Program-made: the position numbers and the translations under genes | Part shown: positions 11,396 to 22,911 of the stretch, piece after piece | Layout: each line of letters starts with the position of its first letter | Position numbering within the stretch: the stretch's first letter is position 1 | Notes under the pieces: model-generated | Seen by the model: the letters and a program-made list of their open reading frames with translations, nothing else | The model's database searches: none | What the model was told of the DNA's origin: nothing | Source of the DNA: Muscardinus avellanarius | Lineage: Eukaryota; Chordata; Mammalia; Rodentia; Gliridae | Length of the DNA stretch: 64,000 nt | NCBI GenBank assembly: GCA_963383645.1 | Contig: OY726559.1 | Coordinates: forward strand, 123,056,721-123,120,720 | Direction: 5' to 3'

Positions 11396-11602
11396 GCTGG
11401 GCGTGGTGGCGCACACTTGTAATCCCAGCATTTGGGAGGCTGAGTGAGACCCGAGGATTGGGGTTCGCAGACAGCCTCAGCTACTTAGTGAGGCCCTCTG
11501 TAACTCAGTGAGACCCTGTTTCAAAAAAGAATAAAAAATAGGGCAGGGGGTGTAGCTTGGAAGTTGAATGCCACTGGGTTCCATCTCCAGACCTGAAAAA
11601 AA
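11396..11602 (+). mobile_element. B1-ID SINE
   Basis: gctgggcgtggtggcgcaca to tccatctccagacctg plus short A tail. Confidence 0.9.
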
Positions 11603-13772
11603 GGATTAGTATTGGTGTGTTCTTATCAGCGTTGCCAAGGCAGTAGGCTAGTAACATTTTTGCCTCTGGCCTGTGCACTCACTAAGTGCAGGGTCAATAA
11701 TCTGCCTGGCTTCCACATTTAATGTATTGGTTGTATTGGTTGCACATCAACTATGGGTGCTTTGAAGCAGCACAGGGAGCTTCCCTTTCCTACACCCAGG
11801 CCAGGTCACAGAGGAGAGGAGGGAACAGAGGCACTGATGACCTCAGGTATTTTTAGGGCTAAAAGCTTCAATTATCTCTAGGGCTTTTAAGATGAAAGGA
11901 CTTGATTTCCTTTATATTCTTACTATAGGTTAGTCATTAGAACAAAGTGCAGGGGGGGGAGCTCTGCAGTGCAACAGCCGCACCCCTCCCTGCCTGGGTG
12001 CCTGTGTAGCACCCAGGCTGACCGCTTTTTACATTTTGGAAATGAATACCAGAACAATTTTCCAATATTGGCACAGTTAGCAGCCAGTAAACCCATCCAG
12101 TGGCCCAGCAGTGCGTTACCCACTGAGACGAGCTCCCAGCCCTGATTCCACCTCTGAACTCTGCATTGCCAGCACAGGAGCTTTTCTGGGGGCTCTCCGC
12201 ATCCGACCCTAGCGCCGTGCACCACCTTTGGGTGCTGCATCTGATGTAGGGCTGTGACCTTTGTTGTTCTTGCCCTCAGGTAAGAGTTTTCCCTCTAGGT
12301 CTCTGGCTAGGTTTCCTAATCCCTGCCCCATTCTTTGCTTTGTCATTCTGTTGCTTTTTCCTGCCTTCCGAGGATGTCTGGTGAGCTTCAGGAGTGGGGA
12401 GCATGAAGGGGCTCCTTGATAGGACCCTGTCTGGGCTCCCTCCATAGTCCCTTCCCTCTGGTTCTTTCCCCAGGGTGTTAAGGAGATGTGAAAGCTTTAA
12501 GAAGGTGTTGACTTTTTTTTTTTTTTTTAATAACCATACGAGAGCCATGGTGTGGTGGCATACACCTTTAATCCCAGTACTTTGGAGCTGAGACAGGAGG
12601 ATCACAGGTTGAAGACCAGCCTCAGTAACTTAGTGAGGCCCTCAGCAACTTAGTGAGACCTTGTTTTAAAACAAAAAATAAAATAGGGTTGGGGGTGTAG
12701 CTCAGAACATCTCCGTGTTCCATCCCCAATACCAAAACAAAACAGCAACCAAAAAACCCAACAACAATCCTCTAGGGCTACAGGTGAATATTTCTTATTT
12801 GTTCATTCACTTAATGTGGGTATTTAATGAATAATGTGAGGGCTTCCTGTGGGCTTTCCTGTAGTTCTAAGAGTATGCAAAACAAGGTCCCACTCGTCCA
12901 TGGACACACCAACAGATAAAAGCCTATCCTGGGTGATAAGCTCAGGAAGGACCATATGGGAAGATAAAGTGGATTGAGAGGAATGGCCTTTTCTGTGAGA
13001 TGCTGCAGAGTTCTGATAAACAGCAAGAAGTTGAGACCTGCAGAAGGTCTGGCTGTCTGGCTTCCTGGGAAGGGGCCGGGGGAGGGGAGGGGGCTGGAAG
13101 GGCTGGGGCATTAGGCGGGAAGCTGGAGAGGGCAGTGGGCATGGGCGTGCCCAGCAGGGCCTCTGCAGGCCAGCCAAGGGAATCAGAAGCTCATTAAACA
13201 TCCGAGAAGGGTAGAGGAGACTAGCCCAGTGAGGAGCCCAGTGAAGTAGCCCAGGACTTTCTGTGGAATTTATGCTGTAAGGTGACAGGCATAATAGCGA
13301 GGGAGAGCAGGATACCCTGTCTGGGCCCTGAAGGAAGGAACCAAAGGCCGCGTGAGTGTCTCAGGAATCCATGTGCCTGCCTTCCACAGATGGCCCTCAC
13401 CTCAGAGCTGCATTCAAAAGTGTCAAGCATGCAAGGGCATAGTAAGCAAACTCACATGAAAGCACTGTGCAAGCCCAAAACATTACTAGTGCTTGTGCTG
13501 AATTAATCGCCATAGCAATTGCTTGCAGAGACTCCGAATGCTCAGGAGCTTGTATTGAAATGGGTGTGTCTCCTCTTATATGGTTCTTGTCCAATGTATT
13601 TTGATAAATGAAGTCCAAGGAATCACAAAGGGTATAGAAATATGAAAATTTATTTTAAGTCAAGGAAAGAGAGAAGACAAAAACAGCTTCCCCATCATGG
13701 AGGGGGCGTCCTGGAAAGAGAGTAACCACAGATATTCTTGGGAGGGAGGTGAGCTTTTAAACCTTACTGAAG

Positions 13773-13776
<4 letters not shown>
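11603..13776. other. Mostly unrecognised intron sequence
   Basis: Contains one SINE (12545). No other feature supported. Confidence 0.45.
12545..12746 (+). mobile_element. B1-ID SINE
   Basis: atggtgtggtggcatacacc start; tail with CAAAA units. Confidence 0.85.

Positions 13777-13818
<42 letters not shown>
13777..13818. repeat. (GT)n on a SINE tail
   Basis: About 19 units directly before the nested SINE pair. Confidence 0.95.
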
Positions 13819-13820
<2 letters not shown>

Positions 13821-14245
13821 TACTAGGGATGAACCCAGGGGCATTCTACCTCTGAGCTACACCCCCAGTCCTATTTTTTATTCTTTATTTTTATTTATTT
13901 ATTTATTTATTTTGGTGGTACTGGGGTGGAACCCAGAAGCTTTCTACCTCCGGGCTATACTCCCAGTCCTATTTTCTATTTTATTTGGAAACAGGGTCTC
14001 ACTAAGTTGCTGAGACTCACTAAGTAGCTGAGGCTGGCTTCAAACCTGTGCGATACTCCTGTCTCAGCCTCCCAAGCACGGGGATTACAAGCATGCGCCA
14101 CCATGCCCAGCTTATTCTTTATTTTTGAAGCAGGATCTCACTGAGTTGCAAAGGGCCTAAGTAGCCGAGGCTGCCCACAAACCATGATCCTCCTGCCTCA
14201 GCCTCCTGAATGCTGGGATTACAAGCGTGTGCCGTCACACCGGCT
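13816..14245 (-). mobile_element. SINE nested in SINE (outer copy 13816-13892 and 14113-14245)
   Basis: The inner copy 13893-14112 sits in the linker of the outer copy. The 14-base duplication tattctttattttt at 13879-13892 and 14113-14126 marks the insertion. Confidence 0.9.
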
Positions 14246-14397
14246 CCACATCTGCTCTTTTATGATTGATCAGAACTGGGTTTGGGGGAACCAGTGTCTT
14301 TTGAACAATTTTAGTCCTTAATTTGAATTAGGAAACCAGTGAATCATTTTTTAAGCAGAAGTACAAATGTAGTAGACAAGTTTGAAAAGACTGGTCA

Positions 14398-14522
14398 TAA
14401 TGCACCAATAAAAAATTAAAAAAAATTATAGTGCATGCATATGTGAATGTATCACATTGACTCTTACTATGGTGTATAATTACAATGTGCCAATAAAAAT
14501 ATAAAATTTAAGAAAAAAAAAA
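14398..14522 (+). mobile_element. Short 5'-truncated L1 3' end with target-site duplication
   Basis: About 125 bases of L1 3' tail with two copies of the caccaataaaa / gccaataaaa signal and a terminal A-run. They are flanked by a direct repeat of aaaagactggtcat (14384-14397 and about 14521-14534), so this is a complete insertion of a very short cDNA. Confidence 0.65.
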
Positions 14523-14757
14523 AAGACTGGTCATGTGCAGAGGAGTTGGAGGACTAGCTGGGGGCTGGGGCCAGCCTAGGATACCATTGCTGCAGTCTGA
14601 GGGAGACACCGGCCTGGATTGGGAAGGAAGGCTGGAGTGTTGGGGGTGGGGGACAAGGAGCAGCCACTGCTTGTGTGGCGCGGGAGGGGAGGAAGGACCC
14701 GGGTGCCCTTGGATTGCTGAGACGGATGCCATGTGGCATAGTAAGTGAGAAGGGCCC

Positions 14758-14973
14758 AACAGTGTGGTGGCACACACCTGCAATCCCAGTACTTGGGAGG
14801 CTTAGATGAGAGGACGAGGACGGCAGCTTCAAGGCCAGGGCGCCAACCTAGCAAGGCCCTCAACAATGTACTGAGACCATTTCAAAGTAAAAACCCAAAA
14901 GGGCTGGAGGAATGCCCCTGGGTTCCTTCCCCAGTACCATCCCCCTCACAAATTAAATAAATAAAAGAAAAAG
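14758..14973 (+). mobile_element. B1-ID SINE
   Basis: cagtgtggtggcacacacct start; AAAT-unit tail. Confidence 0.85.
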
Positions 14974-16010
14974 GACTTTTAGGTAATTGGAAGCTACTTA
15001 CAACAAGAGGAGGTTGTATGTTTCTTAAGTTGAGTCTAACAAAGGAGTTGTTTTTCTTAAAAGAAAAATATAGAGAAATAGACACAATAAGTGTGGTTTG
15101 AAAAACCACAGCACTAGAAGAAAGATCTGAACAGAAAGTTCCCTGTGGAGCATCTGTACCGTGTGAGGTCTTACATCAGGACCTTGGCCTTTTGGGGGTT
15201 GCCAGGTAGCACTGACTCCCTCCTCTCTGGAAGATTAAGAGCACGGCCATCAGCCCAGAAGGAGTCCCATCCAGGCTGGTCTGGGGCTGTGACAGAGCAC
15301 ACCACGTCACTTTTGTTTGGGAAGTGAGCAGCAAGGATGCGGGATGGGACGGTCTCCACCAGGATCTGCCGCTGCCCTCAGCCAGTTTTAGCACGTGAAA
15401 CGCCTTGCCCTTGGGTGGGGACGTGGGCTTTATCTCCCATCTCCAGATTTCTGCTCATGATCAGGAGAAGGCCTGGCCTTGGTACAATGCCATCTTCTTT
15501 TCTCCATGCTGCTTGTTGGGTTGGTGGGCGGAGGAACAGTCTGGGAGTCTCCCGTTACTCCTGACTTGAGGCGGGAGTTTCTCTCGTTGTCTGTGGCCCA
15601 AGAAGCCTGCGTGTGTGTGGGGACACCTGAGAAGGCTCGGTAACAAGACTTGGAATTGAGAAGAAAAGAATGCATCTAGTCGCTACAAATCTGAGGTTAT
15701 ATTATTTGCTAAAAACCTGTGTGAAAAGTCTTATGTTAACTATTTGTAAAACTGTGAATAGACCCTAGCAAACTGCTTTTGCAAAATACTAAGCCCCATT
15801 TCCTAATTTTATAATGGCCCAGGAGGGTGTTTTTTTTATTGTATTAAACATGATATATATGTGTTGATTTAGTTTCTTTTTACTACAAAGAAAAAAAATG
15901 AAATCTTTTTTTAAACCACAGTGGAGTTTATTATGTTTTTGTCATATTAGATTTGATGGAGAAAATCAGATTTCTTGAGAATGATAAGATAATAAATATG
16001 TGGTGTTCAA
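14974..16010. other. No recognised feature
   Basis: Unique-looking intronic sequence. Confidence 0.45.
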
Positions 16011-16013
16011 ACA

Positions 16014-16207
16014 TCGGGCGTGGTGGCGCATGCTTGTAATCCCCGTGCTTGGGGGGCGGAGACAGGAGGATCGTGCAGGTTCGAAGCCAGCCTTGCTGGC
16101 TTAAGAGTCCCTGTTTCCAAATTAAAAAAAAATGTATAAAATAGGTCTGGGAGTGTAGCCCAGAGGTAGAAGGGCTTCCAGGAACCCCAGTACCACACAC
16201 ACACACA

Positions 16208-16255
<48 letters not shown>
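16014..16255 (+). mobile_element. B1-ID SINE with CA/TA microsatellite tail
   Basis: The A tail is replaced by (CA)n followed by about 21 TA units. Confidence 0.9.
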
Positions 16256-16259
<4 letters not shown>

Positions 16260-16269
16260 CGTATTTTAT

Positions 16270-16475
16270 TTTTTTGTCGTACCAGGGATGGAACCCAGGG
16301 GCACTGTACCTCCGAGCTACACCCCCAGCCCTGTTTTTTATTCTTTATTTTGAAACAAGATCTCATTGAGTTGCTAAGGGCCTCGCTAAGTAGCTGAGGC
16401 TGTCAGCGAACCACGATCCTCTGATCTCCGCCTCCCGAATGCTGGGATTACAAGTGTGTGCCACCACGCCTGGCT
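16270..16475 (-). mobile_element. B1-ID SINE with target-site duplication
   Basis: Flanked by ttcgtattttatttt. It lies tail to tail with the preceding + copy, forming an inverted SINE pair. Confidence 0.88.
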
Positions 16476-16489
16476 TCGTATTTTATTTT

Positions 16490-16693
16490 GTTTTGTTTTG
16501 TTTTATTTTGTTTTGTTTTGTTTTATTTTTTGTGTGTGGAGCTGGTGAATTGAACCCAGGGATATCTTACTTCTGAGCTCTACCGTCAGCCCTATTTTAT
16601 TTTTTATTTCGAAACAGGGTCTTGCTGGGTTGCTGAGGGGCTTGCTAAGTTTGGTTTTTAACCGACACTCCTTTGTCTCTGCCTCCCAAGTAC
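16490..16693 (-). mobile_element. B1-ID SINE, diverged
   Basis: (TTTTG)n tail; ID part has agctggtgaattgaacccag; B1 part eroded. Confidence 0.75.
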
Positions 16694-16989
16694 TGTGGTG
16701 TTTGTGTTTTATCATGAGTATGAAAATAAACTGTAATGGCTTAGAGAACACAGTTGTTACTGCACCACAAAGACTTTTTTTAACCCAACTTTTGAAGGAT
16801 TTTACTAAAATTTATCAGATCTGCATGTGGGACAATGATCCTGGCGTTGTCTTTTCCATCTTGATGCAGTCCCGAAGAGTGGCACTGGAGGGCCCTCAGC
16901 AGGTGGGGACTTTGCTGATATGTAACTCTTTGAGTTTTCCCTTTTGGAAGATGAGCTTATTTTCTCCAGAATGAAGACTCCCAGATCCT

Positions 16990-18150
16990 AGTCTGTCTGG
17001 GTGTCTGCTGGAGCGTTCGTGGACTCAATGCTGGCTCACAGTTCACTTGCAGGTTCTTTCATTACACCAGCAAAAGCAGACCTGGTTGTCCTGTCCTTGG
17101 GGAGGCAGCTTAGCTGGGCTGCCTTCTGTGCCGGGTGTGGTTCCAACCCGCGAGTTCTGCTCGCTCTCCCATTTCTCCCTTCTGAGGTGGATGATTTCCT
17201 CGGCCTTCGGCTCAGCTCCTATGCAGAGTTCCTTAAGCTCTTGCAACACTTCACTGTAGGCCCTCTTCTTATTTTTTTGCCCTGTTCCTAATACTGAAAG
17301 TTTAGATATTCTAAACAAAGTGTATTAATGTTTCTTTTCCTCCTTTAGCCCCTACAGGGGCACTCTACCACTGAGCTACCTCCCCAGCCTTTAAAAAGAA
17401 GTTTATTTTGAGGTAGGGTCCTGTTAAGTTGCCCAGGCTGGCCTCAAACTTGCCAGCCTCCTGCCTCAACCTCCAGAGTAGCTGGGATTACAGGTGTGCA
17501 CCACTGCACCCAGTGCACTGAATGCTTCTTGGAAAATTCCATCAAGGCACAGATTTTCTGTGTTCTCTGTCAATTGCATGACCAGCTCCGAAAGCTCACT
17601 GCGTGCACAGCCTTTGTGTAACTTCTCTGGGTTTCCTTTGGGACAGGCGTGTGTGGCTGCCCTCCTCTGCCAAGAAGGCAGCAGCTGTTGATGGTTTTGA
17701 GAACTGGGGTGAGGCAAGGAAGTGCCTGACATAAATTTTGAGATTCTCACTTCTAGCCTGTGCTGGAGGTCTGCAGGTGATGGGCCCACACCACCGTCTT
17801 CCAGCTGCCCACAGCTCCCTCAGTCAAGAGAGCTCTGTTGTTAAGTCAGCTGTATGTACAGATACACACTCAGGATGAGGCCTGCAGAACTCTGCTTCAG
17901 CCGCTGCACGTCCTCTTTCTGCCTCAATACTGCCCCTCACTGCACCGCCCTGGGCTTCATTGTGTGATTGGCTTGGTGTTCTTTGTATGTTAAGGGATGA
18001 GTGCTACGCAGTAAGTATGGGTGGAACCACTGACTCTCAAATTTGGAGAGAACTTGCCTTAACTGAGGTGTGAGATTGAACTGCTGTGGAGCCACGCAGA
18101 GCAGGTTTAATCTCCTTTGCACATGACAGCCCTTCTGGTATTTGTATTTC
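16990..18150 (-). pseudogene. Candidate processed pseudogene of unidentified parent, split by a SINE
   Basis: Read on the minus strand, this stretch is coding-like over about 900 bases but in shifting frames. From about 18115 it reads LTPQLRQVLSKFESQW, then in another frame SIEAERGRAAAEAEFCRP (about 17930), NLKIYVRHFLASPQF (about 17735), SELSELVMQLTENTENL (about 17600), and beyond a SINE at 17347-17512, RAYSEVLQELKELC (about 17255). A TGA near 17830 and at least two frame changes break it. I do not recognise the parent. No clear poly(A) tail or target-site duplication was found, so a processed origin is inference. It could also be chance low-stop sequence. Confidence 0.35.
17347..17512 (-). 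mobile_element. B1-ID SINE, old
   Basis: cactctaccactgagctacc and gtagctgggattacaggtgt; splits the candidate pseudogene. Confidence 0.75.
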
Positions 18151-18241
18151 ATGTTAGTTTATCTATTCTTAGCTCCATTCCCTTTCTTCTGTACCCTGTG
18201 CATCTCTCTCCTGAACCAACCTGGCTGGCCGGCCGGCCTGC

Positions 18242-18294
18242 CTGCCTTCCTTCCTTCCTTCCTTCCTTCCTTCCTTCCTTCCTTCCTTCTGTTT

Positions 18295-18340
<46 letters not shown>

Positions 18341-18435
18341 TTCCTTCCTTCCTTCCTTCCTTCCTTCCTTCCTTTCTTTCTTTCTTTCTTTCTTTCTCTC
18401 TTTCTCTCTTTCTTTCTTTCTATCTTTCTTTCTTC
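18242..18435. repeat. CCTT/CTTT tetranucleotide array
   Basis: Blocks alternate: CCTT, CTTT, CCTT, CTTT with a few CTCT interruptions, about 190 bases. Confidence 0.95.
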
Positions 18436-18540
18436 AGTACTAGGGATCGAATCCAGGGCATTGTGCATATATTAGACAGATATGCTACTTCTGAGCTACG
18501 TCCCAGCCCTGGCCACCTTTTCTTAAGCCAGGCTCTCATG
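18435..18540 (-). mobile_element. ID-like element, diverged
   Basis: cagtactagggatcgaatcc to tgagctacgtcccagccctg, next to a long CTTT/CCTT array that probably grew from its tail. Confidence 0.65.
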
Positions 18541-18855
18541 GCCAGCCTCAGGCAAGGGTCTCCTTCCTCAGCAGGGAGGGGTCCTGCAACACTGGCCCAC
18601 AGGGTTCCCTGTGCTCCCGGCATGCAGGGCTGGTGATCCCTGCCTTCCGAGGTTCCTCTGAGGCTCTGTGCTTACAGAGCACCTCTGGAACAGCTGGGCA
18701 AGTTGTGCTTGATTTGTGGGGAATTTGCAGTTTGGTTAATTTCCCTGCCCTGATGAATCTGACTCTGCCATTTTCAGAGAGCACAGCGGTCTTTGCCAGT
18801 CCTCTCACCGTGAACTTAGCAATTTTGATCCCTGAGGCCTTTTTAAAACCAAACA

Positions 18856-19050
18856 AGCTGAGTGTGGTGGTACACACTTATAATCCCAGTATTTAGGAGG
18901 TTGAGACAGGAGAATTGCAGGTTTGTGGCCAGCCTCAGCAACTTAGTAGGCTCTGTTTCAAAATAAAAAATAAAATAGGGCTGGAGGTATAGTTCAGAGG
19001 TAGAATACCTCAGGGTTCAATCCCCAGTAACATAAAAGAAAAAAAATTCC
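18856..19050 (+). mobile_element. B1-ID SINE
   Basis: gctgagtgtggtggtacaca start, mixed A tail. Confidence 0.85.
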
Positions 19051-19289
19051 CACCCTCCTCCCCCCATAAACCTAAAGTTGTACCCGTGTCTCTCCCATTC
19101 TGTAGTCAGATAGTTGGTTTTTTATAGGCCCAGTTTTCTTCGATTCTCCCCAGTGAACTTCATTTTCTTAGACTCGACCCATCATTCCAGCCTGCAGATC
19201 TGTTTGGCTCTTTCTTTGCTCGCACATAATGTGAGAGTCAAAAATGCCTTCCTGTGTCTCTTGGGTCCGAGTGCTTAGGGGCTCAGCCT

Positions 19290-19378
19290 TTGGGCCTTTG
19301 GGGTGAGAGAGGTCTAGGAGTAAATCCTGGTTCCACCACTTACTGGCTGTGTGGCTTTGGGCAAAGCACAGTGAAGAA
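19290..19378 (+). mobile_element. MIR
   Basis: gagtaaatcctggttccacc, then acttactggctgtgtggctt and tgggcaaagcac, the MIR core. Confidence 0.7.
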
Positions 19379-19574
19379 TCTTCCAGGGCCCTGACAGAGG
19401 GGCTGAGTGGGCCGCATGGAATCTGCGGACAGGCGGTGGCAGCTCCGTGAAAGTCCAGACAGGGAAAGCTGAGGGCTGAGCAGCCTCCTCAAATCATCTT
19501 GGCTCCTCTCTGAATGGTTAACTCCTTTTTTTCTTTCTTTCTGGAAACTGACTCTCATTGTCCATCTGTCAGAA

Positions 19575-19870
19575 CAATGAACACGCCCCAAGTGTCCACA
19601 TCTGAATCCCAGGATCTGTGAATATATTACCTTGCACAGCAGGTAGGGTATGACTAAATTAACAGCCTTAATTTAATGCGGGGGTGGGTTACTCCAGACG
19701 GGTCTTTACAAGGGGAAGAGGAGGCAGGAGAGTTGGAGTCAGAGAAGGGGGTTTGCTGGTGGGAGCTCAGTCAGAGAGAAGGCATTAGCTGCTGGCTTTG
19801 GAGACTGGAGGAAGGAGCAGACAGGGAAGCAGGAGCCCTTAGAAGCCGAGGAAGGTAAGGAGGGGATTTG
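19575..19870 (+). mobile_element. Diverged MaLR-like LTR fragment
   Basis: Phrases such as gaatcccaggatctgtgaatatattaccttgc (19605-19636), gggttactccagacgggtc and aaggggaagaggaggcaggagag match the layout of old mammalian MaLR-type LTRs. Ends are unclear and the subfamily is not assigned. Confidence 0.45.
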
Positions 19871-20919
19871 CCCGGCAGCCGCTAGGCCGGCAGTCCTGTT
19901 GCTCTGAGCCACCAGCATGCCTGTGCCTCCTTCCTTGGCCTTCCCGCCTCAACCCTCTGCCTCACCATGCTCTGAATCCAGGCTGTAGGGCTGCTGTGTT
20001 GTGAGCCCACCTGCTCGCTGAGGCTGAATTATTGCTCTGTCTTTATAGTCTTTGATTATCAGAGGTTGGGTTTTAAAGACCACAAAAATACGGGTTCTGT
20101 TTCCTTAATATATCGCAGATGAAAAAGTGCTTTCTCCTTCATGACCTCGTGTACTCCCATCACGGCCCCTTGAAGTAGCCAGCCCCTTTCAGCTCGCCCT
20201 CGTCATTTTCTTGTGAAGCTTAGAGTCTTGACTTCCAAGCTCTTCCTGTGTCAGGCTGGAAATCCTATCCAGCTTTGTAGGAATCAGAGTCGCAGAGTTC
20301 CCCAACTCTCGCGGCTCAGAGGTGGGAGACATTCCTGTTCCCAGTGTTGCTGAGACCACAGCTCCCACTTCTGCAGTTTTTGGGCACACCTCTTTGCCCC
20401 TCCGAGTTCTGCAAAGCCCGTTGCATTCTGCTCTTCTTGCTAGTTAAGCCAGCATCATCTTGTGAGCCCTGAACCTCTGCTCTTACAGGAGCCCTCTTAC
20501 GTGTGGGCCTGCAGCTTCCTTCTGTTTTGAAGTTGGAATCTCCAGGGAAGTTCCTAGCTCAGCAGGCAGCTCTCAGAATGTCCCTGGTACTAGGTTGCTT
20601 TGGGAACTTGTCTCATCTCTGCTGCTGGACACACACCTGCTCAGTCCATGCTGGGTGGTTGGCTTCCTGGCAACCACATCCTTGCTCCTTTTCTCTTTAT
20701 AATCCTCTGTAGGTAGACCTCAAACCAAAATCCATGTAAGTTCCCAAAGCTCACTTTGCAGGTTGGTTGATTGCAGCCAAAATGTATTTTCCTGGGATCC
20801 AGGGCCATTCTTGGTGGTTAGGTTCTAGGCCCCCACCCAACACGATTGCCCCGTTATGTAGCTGAGCTTCAGAGTCACGGGGAGAAAGGGCGTTGCAGTG
20901 AGACCATCATGTGCAACGT
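19871..20919. other. No recognised feature
   Basis: Unique-looking intronic sequence between a MaLR-like fragment and a MIR. Confidence 0.45.
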
Positions 20920-21112
20920 CCAGTTCCACAGCTACAGGGTGACCTTGGGCTGGTGATTAACCGCCTTGAGGCTCAGTGGCCTCACCTGCCAAGGTGGTGA
21001 GTAATGCCTGCCTGACACAGCTGCTGAACAAGGTAATGTGTTTTGCATAGTACTTGGCACTTGGTGAGTGGTTGGTGTTATTTACTGCCGCACTATTAAT
21101 AGGTGTTGCTAG
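20920..21112 (+). mobile_element. MIR
   Basis: gggtgaccttgggctggtga, ggctcagtggcctcacctgc and the tail gcatagtacttggcacttgg match MIR over most of its length. Confidence 0.65.
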
Positions 21113-21254
21113 TTAATAATACCAGATACTTAGATACCTAGTTATTATTAAACTGCCATTTTATTGAGTAAACTGATTCCGGGGTCAAGTGCTGTACTAA
21201 TTCTCTTTTCCTTCTGGGGTCTCCAGTTGTTGGGAGGAGAGAGTATCTCATTCA

Positions 21255-21385
21255 TTCATTTCATTCAGGAATAACCGTATTATTCCAGACATGCTGTGGT
21301 GTGCTGGGACAGAATGGTGAGCAAAACTCAGTGTGGTCCCTGTTTTCAACAGATCTTAGTCTGATGGAGAAGACAGACATTAAGT
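21255..21385 (+). mobile_element. Ancient interspersed repeat fragment (family not assigned)
   Basis: A tcattcattcattt start, then ggacagaatggtgagcaaaa and gatggagaagacagacatta is a common old mammalian repeat phrase. A similar but shorter phrase occurs at 33506-33600. Confidence 0.4.
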
Positions 21386-21454
21386 AAAATTTTTTTAAAA
21401 TCGTAGAAATGTGAAAACATAGCTGTTGGGAGTAGAGCTAGAAAGTGTGACCTG

Positions 21455-21633
21455 GTTTGTGTGTGTATGTGTGTGTGCACATGTGTATGTGTGTACACGC
21501 ATATGTGTACATGTGTGTATGTGTGCAAGCATTTGTATGTGTACGTGTGTATGTGTGTGCATGTGTATATATACACGCACGTGTGTGCATGTGTGCATGT
21601 GTGTGTGTGTACATGTGTGTGTGCATGTGTGTG
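21455..21633. repeat. Imperfect GT/AC-rich microsatellite
   Basis: Alternating purine-pyrimidine sequence with TGTGCATG and TGTACATG variants. Confidence 0.9.
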
Positions 21634-21834
21634 GCACTGGGGATGAAGTCCAGGGACATTCTACCTCTGAGCTACACCCCCAGCCCTATTTTATTTTATT
21701 TTATTTTTTGAAACAGGGTCTCATTAAGCTGCGGAGGGCCTCGCTCAGTAGCTGAGGCTGGCCACAAACCTGCAATCTTCCTATCTCAGTCTCCCAAGTA
21801 CTAGGATTACAAGTGTGCCCCACCACGTCTGGCT
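21634..21834 (-). mobile_element. B1-ID SINE
   Basis: Its 3' tail side carries the 180-base GT-rich array at 21455-21633. Confidence 0.88.
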
Positions 21835-21938
21835 ACGGCCTGGGAATTTAATGGGCCTCTGCACTGGATCTGTGTTATTAGGTGATGGACACTGTGCTCT
21901 GTTAAGTGGCTTGGCTTATTTTTGGGTGAGGAGAAAGG

Positions 21939-22103
21939 AGGGTTACTGGGGTTTGAACCCAGGGGCATTCTACCTCCAAACTATACTCCCTTTTTATTTT
22001 TGAAACAGGGTTTCCCTGAGGTGCTGGGGCTGGCCTCAGACCTGCGGTCCTCCTCTCTGTCTCTCTAGTACTGGGGTTGTAGGCATGTAGCACTGCACCT
22101 GGC
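21939..22103 (-). mobile_element. B1-ID SINE, shortened
   Basis: ggggtttgaacccaggggca start, ends gcacctggct; middle shortened. Confidence 0.78.
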
Positions 22104-22879
22104 TGGGTTTGGGCCTTTGTTAGCACGGCTTCGCGGCCCACTGGGGCTGGGAGGTGGCCCGAGCCCTTGGACCCTGATGGTGGTAGCCTGGGCTTGACAG
22201 GTGACATCACAGCTCAGGTTGTCTTGAGACTCCTCGGTGACTGGCTAAGGAAGAGGCGTTTATAAGAGGGGAGAGCGGAGAAGGGCCCTTCCTGGGGGAA
22301 AGGAGGCTTCTGGAATTCAGGTCAGGGAACCCAGTTCCAGGTGGTGCTTATGAAGGAATGTTTTAACTTGGTCACCCCTTGTATTCAGCCAAAATAACAC
22401 CCCGTCTGCATTTCCTGTCCTGGTGGCTTCCTACGGCCAAGCACGTTTAATTAATATGTTCCCCATGTAATTGACTCCTTCTCATCTCTCCTTTTGTTCC
22501 TCTTCACTCGCTCTAAATCCCTTTCCTCTCTCTCTTGGCTTGTGGGATGCTGTCCAGGGCTCGTGAGTTATCACCATGTAGATCAGGTCCACACTCTACC
22601 TGTGCAGTGCCGAGCGCGGGTCTTGCTGGCCCTCTCCTAGCCCTGCGAGGCGGTGCTCCGTGCGCTGTGGGCCCCGAGACTGTGTGTCCTGTTCTTCCTA
22701 GCAGAGTGGAATCGAACAGCATCGTTTTGAGACCTGTCCCGCACGTGGGCCAGGGGGTCTGCTGAGAGACGCAGTATCTGCTCTGATTGTCCGACAGACC
22801 CGAGGTATAGGATGAGCCAGAAGTTACAAGTGCCGGGCCTGGCGTGACCACGCGGAACACAGCATGGTTTTGTCTGTAT
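22104..22879. other. No recognised feature
   Basis: Moderately CpG-containing near 22.55-22.75 kb, but no promoter or exon evidence. Confidence 0.4.
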
Positions 22880-22911
22880 ATACTATACATATATGTGTTA
22901 GAATAGTTTTA

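Noticed and set aside
18117..18636. Phe/Ser/Leu/Pro-rich 164-codon frame
   Set aside because: Translation of the CCTT/CTTT array plus an ID-like element.
21346..21760. His/Thr-rich and Cys/Val-rich reading frames
   Set aside because: Translation of a GT/CA-type microsatellite.
22535..22765. CpG island promoter for the CGNL1 first exon
   Set aside because: CpG density is modest and short; no core promoter or donor site could be supported.
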